This document shows, one piece after another, positions 60,946-64,000 of a stretch of 64,000 nt of DNA. Below the pieces are notes generated by a model. The model did not search any database. It was not told the DNA's origin and was given only the letters and a program-made list of their open reading frames with translations. The stretch comes from Allobosea caraganae. GTDB taxonomy: Bacteria; Pseudomonadota; Alphaproteobacteria; Rhizobiales; Beijerinckiaceae. A program made the position numbers and the translations under genes. The stretch is taken from positions 404,978 through 468,977 of the forward strand of contig NZ_QQTO01000033.1 of NCBI RefSeq assembly GCF_003351345.1, read 5' to 3'. The first letter of the stretch is position 1. Every line of letters starts with the position of its first letter.

Positions 60946-62511
60946 ATGACGAGCACCCAGCCCCACGACTCCATCCTCATCATCGATTTCGGCAGCCAGG
61001 TGACGCAGCTCATCGCGCGTCGCGTACGTGAGATCGGCGTCTATTGCGAGATCGCGCCGTTCCAGTCGGCCTCCGAGGCCTTCGCCCGGATGAAGCCGAA
61101 GGGCGTGATCTTCTCCGGCGGCCCGGCTTCGGTGCCAGATGCCAACTCGCCCCGCGCCCCGCAGGAGGTCTTCTCCTCCGGCCTGCCGGTGCTCGGCATC
61201 TGCTACGGCCAGCAGACCATGGCCGAGCAGCTCGGCGGCAAGGTCGAGAGCGGCCACGCCGCCGAATTCGGCCGCGCCGATGTCGAGATCGTCACGCCGT
61301 CGGCATTGTTCGAGGGCGTCTGGGAGGAGGGCGGCCGCTATCCGGTCTGGATGAGCCATGGCGACCGCGTCACCCAGCTCCCGGCCGGCTTCAGCGTCAA
61401 GGCGACCTCGGAGAACGCGCCCTATGCCGTGGCGAGCGACGAGGGCCGGCGCTTCTACTCGACCATGTTCCACCCCGAGGTGGTGCATACGCCCGATGGC
61501 GCCAAGCTGCTGCGCAACTTCGTCGTGACGATTTGCGGCTGCACGCCGGACTGGAGCATGGCGGCCTATCGCGCCGAGACCATCGCCAAGATCAGGGCGC
61601 AGGTCGGTACCGGCAGGGTGATCTGCGGCCTCTCCGGCGGCGTCGACTCGGCCGTCGCTGCCGTGCTGATCCACGAGGCGATCGGCGACCAGCTCACCTG
61701 CGTCTTCGTCGATCACGGCCTGATGCGCATGAACGAGGCGGAGGAGGTCGTCCGCCTGTTCCGCGACAGCTACAACATCCCGCTGGTCCATGTGGAGGCC
61801 GAGGAGCTCTTCCTCACCGAACTCGGCAAGTGCGGCGCCGATCCCGAGGCCAAGCGCAAGACCATCGGCCGGCTCTTCATCGAGGTCTTCGACGAGGAGG
61901 CGCGGAAGCTCGGCGGCGCGGATTTCCTGGCCCAGGGCACGCTCTACCCCGACGTGATCGAGAGCGTCTCGTTCTCCGGCGGCCCTTCGGTGACGATCAA
62001 GTCGCACCATAATGTCGGTGGCCTGCCCGAGCGCATGAAGATGAAGCTCGTCGAGCCGCTGCGCGAGCTCTTCAAGGATGAGGTCCGCGTGCTCGGCCGC
62101 GAGCTTGGCCTGCCCGAAGCCTTCGTCGGTCGCCATCCCTTCCCGGGGCCCGGCCTCGCCATCCGCTGCCCCGGCGAGATCACCAAGGAGAAGCTCGACA
62201 TCCTGCGCAAGGCTGACGCGATCTACCTGGAGGAGATCCGCAAGGCCGGCTTGTACGACGTGATCTGGCAGGCCTTCGCCGTGCTGCTGCCGGTGCGGAC
62301 CGTCGGCGTGATGGGCGACCACCGCACCTACGACCACGTGCTGGCTTTGCGCGCGGTCACCTCGGTCGACGGCATGACGGCGGATTTCTACCCCTACGAC
62401 ATGGCCTTCCTCGGCCGCACCGCGACCCGCATCATCAACGAGGTCAAGGGCATCAACCGGGTAGTCTACGACGTGACGAGCAAGCCGCCCGGCACGATCG
62501 AGTGGGAGTGA
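60946..62511 (+). CDS. guaA: GMP synthase (glutamine-hydrolysing)
   Basis: 521 aa from ATG 60946; upstream in-frame codons to 60916 belong to the previous gene's tail region. The class I GATase domain has the Cys nucleophile in LGICYGQQ (C86) and the FHPEVVHT His/Glu. The PP-loop is CGLSGGVDSAVAAV, and the C-terminal dimer domain ends GTIEWE. It makes GMP from XMP. The 3' end of guaA is a known insertion site for genomic islands, and sequence texture changes right after the stop. Confidence 0.97.
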   Translation: MTSTQPHDSILIIDFGSQVTQLIARRVREIGVYCEIAPFQSASEAFARMKPKGVIFSGGPASVPDANSPRAPQEVFSSGLPVLGICYGQQTMAEQLGGKVESGHAAEFGRADVEIVTPSALFEGVWEEGGRYPVWMSHGDRVTQLPAGFSVKATSENAPYAVASDEGRRFYSTMFHPEVVHTPDGAKLLRNFVVTICGCTPDWSMAAYRAETIAKIRAQVGTGRVICGLSGGVDSAVAAVLIHEAIGDQLTCVFVDHGLMRMNEAEEVVRLFRDSYNIPLVHVEAEELFLTELGKCGADPEAKRKTIGRLFIEVFDEEARKLGGADFLAQGTLYPDVIESVSFSGGPSVTIKSHHNVGGLPERMKMKLVEPLRELFKDEVRVLGRELGLPEAFVGRHPFPGPGLAIRCPGEITKEKLDILRKADAIYLEEIRKAGLYDVIWQAFAVLLPVRTVGVMGDHRTYDHVLALRAVTSVDGMTADFYPYDMAFLGRTATRIINEVKGINRVVYDVTSKPPGTIEWE

Positions 62512-62905
62512 GGGATATAAACGGCGGCTATAGCGGAGGTTCGGCGGCGATATTCGCTGCCGCGCCGTTACCGTCCGGTCTGTTTCTGACTTCCGTCGAG
62601 CGGCGTTGATCTCCCTCTCAAGACTTACTCATCCGATCTGTGTCCAATCCCCGAGCGAAGTAAAGCGACTTCAGAGGAGGGGAGAACCCTAGCGTAGAAT
62701 GGCGAACACATAGGCGGGTCCGCGCCACTTCCGGACATTTGATCACTGCCCGGAAGCGGACATTCGGCACGGCGTAAACCCGGTGCTCCGCCAAGTAAGC
62801 CCCCACAGGTTGGCGATATGCGCGGATATTCGAGTGGACCCGCGTAGCGACCCAGGTTGGATAGTTTTGCGGGCGCGTGCAAACGCCTCCTGCTGATCGA
62901 CAGGA
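62512..62905. other. 394-bp gap after guaA, possible island junction
   Basis: No convincing gene. Base composition drops and codon periodicity is lost. The TCCGGACATT...GGAAGCGGACATTCGG stretch (about 62730-62775) resembles a dispersed Rhizobiales intergenic sequence that gives spurious ORFs (as NVRFR... on the minus strand). If guaA is an attachment site, attL would lie at or near 62490-62530; I cannot define a repeat because the other end is outside the window. Confidence 0.45.
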
Positions 62906-63781
62906 TCAGTTCAATCCCTTGCTGAAAATGCAGGCGGCATTCGATTTCTGTTCCAGCACGCCGAGATCGAGGTGATGCTTCAGCCACTCGAACTTCGGCT
63001 TCGACGGCGGCTGGAAACCCGCCTGCTCGAAAAAATCGCGCTGGAAATCCGCCGTGTCGATCAGCGCGTCGGTGCCAATGATCTGGCGGGCATAGCGCTG
63101 GGCCATGAAGACCACCTGCAGCGAATGTCCGGACGTCGCGATAAGCCCCTGCACCACGACCGAGCCAGATGGCGCGCCGCGCGTGGAGTGCTCGTCGAAC
63201 GCCTTCCACGAGCGCGCGCGCTCAGGCGAAAGCGAGCCGTCGGGATGGGTTTCGAACACTGAATGCCCGAACAGCCCAATAACGGTGAAGGCATCGCGCG
63301 TCACATGCGCGAGCAGGATCTCGTCCGTGCGCGTAGCGAAGCCACCGGGTTCGATCGTCACACTCGGATGGAGATGATGATAGCCCATCGTGTTGAGCAT
63401 GAAATCCTTATCGGCCCCACGCTGCTCGACGGGCGCACCGCGGACGCCTGAGTTCGGGCTGAAGCCGCGTGTGTGGGGCTGCAAGGAAAGATGAGGCGTG
63501 AGATCATCCCCGCGCCTCACCTTCTCCAAAAACGGCACGATGATGCCCTGCTTGGCCCCCCGGTCTGCCGAGGCGCTTGCCAAGGGATCGATGACAACAG
63601 CACGCGGGCGGGCGCCGACATATCGGATGCGCCAGTTGAAAAAGTCGATAAGCAACTCGCCAAGCGGCTTCTGCTGCAGCGCGCGCAGACTCGCACCATT
63701 GTTCGGGAACCGCGGTATCGCCGCCGCGAGCTCCATACGAAATGCCGCGATGCGTTTAGGTTCGCCGGGAAAGGTCGTCAT
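62906..63781 (-). CDS. hypothetical protein in the post-guaA region
   Basis: 291 aa from ATG 63781. I do not recognise the family. No signal peptide or membrane segment. The first third is mixed (LGELLIDFFNWRIRYVG), the middle looks like beta strands (EILLAHVTRDAFTVIGLFGH and GSVVVQGLIATSGHSLQVVF) and the tail is FEWLKHHLDLGVLEQK. No helper genes are near. It is likely part of the accessory segment after guaA. Confidence 0.55.
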   Translation of the reverse strand: MTTFPGEPKRIAAFRMELAAAIPRFPNNGASLRALQQKPLGELLIDFFNWRIRYVGARPRAVVIDPLASASADRGAKQGIIVPFLEKVRRGDDLTPHLSLQPHTRGFSPNSGVRGAPVEQRGADKDFMLNTMGYHHLHPSVTIEPGGFATRTDEILLAHVTRDAFTVIGLFGHSVFETHPDGSLSPERARSWKAFDEHSTRGAPSGSVVVQGLIATSGHSLQVVFMAQRYARQIIGTDALIDTADFQRDFFEQAGFQPPSKPKFEWLKHHLDLGVLEQKSNAACIFSKGLN

Positions 63782-63879
63782 CGACAGCCATCAACTGGGT
63801 TGTGTGCGTGATGCACGTCGCGCGATGTCAGCTGTGGGCCCAAGAACGTCCACCGCTTGTCCGAGCGAAAAGCGCGGAT

Positions 63880-64000
63880 GTCGTTGAAAAAGTCGCCGTT
63901 GCTGCGGGCGTGAAGTCCTGATTCAGTCGTCCTTACGGAGGGCGGCGCAATGATGGGCGAACGGCGGGTGGCGCAAGAGGCTCTGTTCTACGAGTTCAGC
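63880..64000 (+). mobile_element. left part of an insertion sequence (IS1182-like), cut by the window end
   Basis: The transposase start at 63950 and a GTTGAAAAAGTC string at about 63884-63895, like the terminal repeats of several IS1182/IS5-type elements, suggest an element whose left end is near 63880. The boundary is approximate. Just upstream, ATGTCAGCTGTGGGCCCAAG (about 63817-63836) is a dispersed Rhizobiales motif. Confidence 0.5.
63950..64000 (+). CDS. IS1182-family transposase (3' partial)
   Basis: Only 17 codons remain: ATG 63950 (or 63953) reads MMGERRVAQEALFYEFS, and GGAGGG is upstream. This is the usual N-terminus of IS1182/DDE transposases, where LFYEF(D/S) is followed by ...HVP..HLLR. 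The rest lies beyond the window. Confidence 0.7.
   Translation, partial: MMGERRVAQEALFYEFS

Noticed and set aside
62618..62806. Small minus-strand frame (NVRFRAVIKC type)
   Set aside because: It resembles spurious ORFs from dispersed Rhizobiales intergenic repeats, so I annotate the region as a gap.

Overview
The window is a high-GC chromosomal stretch (GC-rich third codon positions, dense genes, no rRNA, no CRISPR). Gene content points to an alphaproteobacterium of the order Hyphomicrobiales (Rhizobiales). The evidence is the run purN-purM-phosphatidyltransferase-AI-2E transporter-hdaA-ppk-ppx-rnd-aspS, a complete aapJQMP amino-acid ABC operon, a GatCAB amidotransferase, an NDUFS4-type complex I subunit, and short palindromic intergenic elements of the kind common in Bosea, Bradyrhizobium and Methylobacterium. 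A Bosea-like genus is my guess from overall flavour; the sequence alone does not prove it.

Layout. 1-1823: two overlapping dehydrogenases of different folds, the pairing expected for sulfolactate stereo-inversion (SlcC/ComC). 1825-2404: ParDE-type toxin-antitoxin. 2463-7070: adenine deaminase, a UPF0173 metallo-hydrolase, then gatC-gatA. 7373-12757: a glycine-rich protein and an RND efflux pump (permease and adaptor) lying between gatCA and gatB (13005-14486). 14491-21466: two GNAT acetyltransferases, a nu-class GST, a DUF2147 protein, ndk, a MipA/OmpV porin-like protein and a stand-alone molybdopterin oxidoreductase. 21573-25272: a secreted Cys protein, a FAXC-like GST divergent from a WYL regulator with a palindromic operator candidate between them, then purMN. 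25606-37219: the conserved phosphatidyltransferase to aspS block, with a desaturase and a gamma-glutamylcyclotransferase-like gene inside it and a possible Pho box before ppk. 37226-40622: two lipoproteins, a family 2 glycosyltransferase and two acyl/acetyltransferases, probably for surface polysaccharide. 40600-44321: two tandem paralogues of an uncharacterised exported family. 44492-49283: DUF192 protein, tRNA-Pro, NDUFS4, tRNA-Arg, a PhnA/YjdM-like protein and a lipid-linked sugar transfer set (ArnT-like GT, DPM-synthase-like GT, LpxB-N-terminal-like membrane protein). 49280-57234: metC with a coupled leaderless binding-protein-like gene, then aap with two aapJ copies. 57463-62511: small exported proteins, an EF-hand-bearing glycerophosphodiesterase, an RsmB-type methyltransferase and guaA. 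62512-64000: different in texture, with an orphan gene and the start of an IS transposase. This looks like the beginning of accessory DNA at the guaA 3' end.

Most genes are housekeeping. Functional links within the window: non-discriminating AspRS (inferred) with GatCAB for Asn/Gln-tRNA formation; ppk and ppx for polyphosphate turnover; amino-acid uptake (aap) next to cystathionine lyase; envelope glycosylation and acylation genes in two clusters. The best candidates for something undescribed are the tandem exported paralogues (40600-44321), the coupled metC/binding-protein pair, and the SlcC/ComC pair at the left edge.
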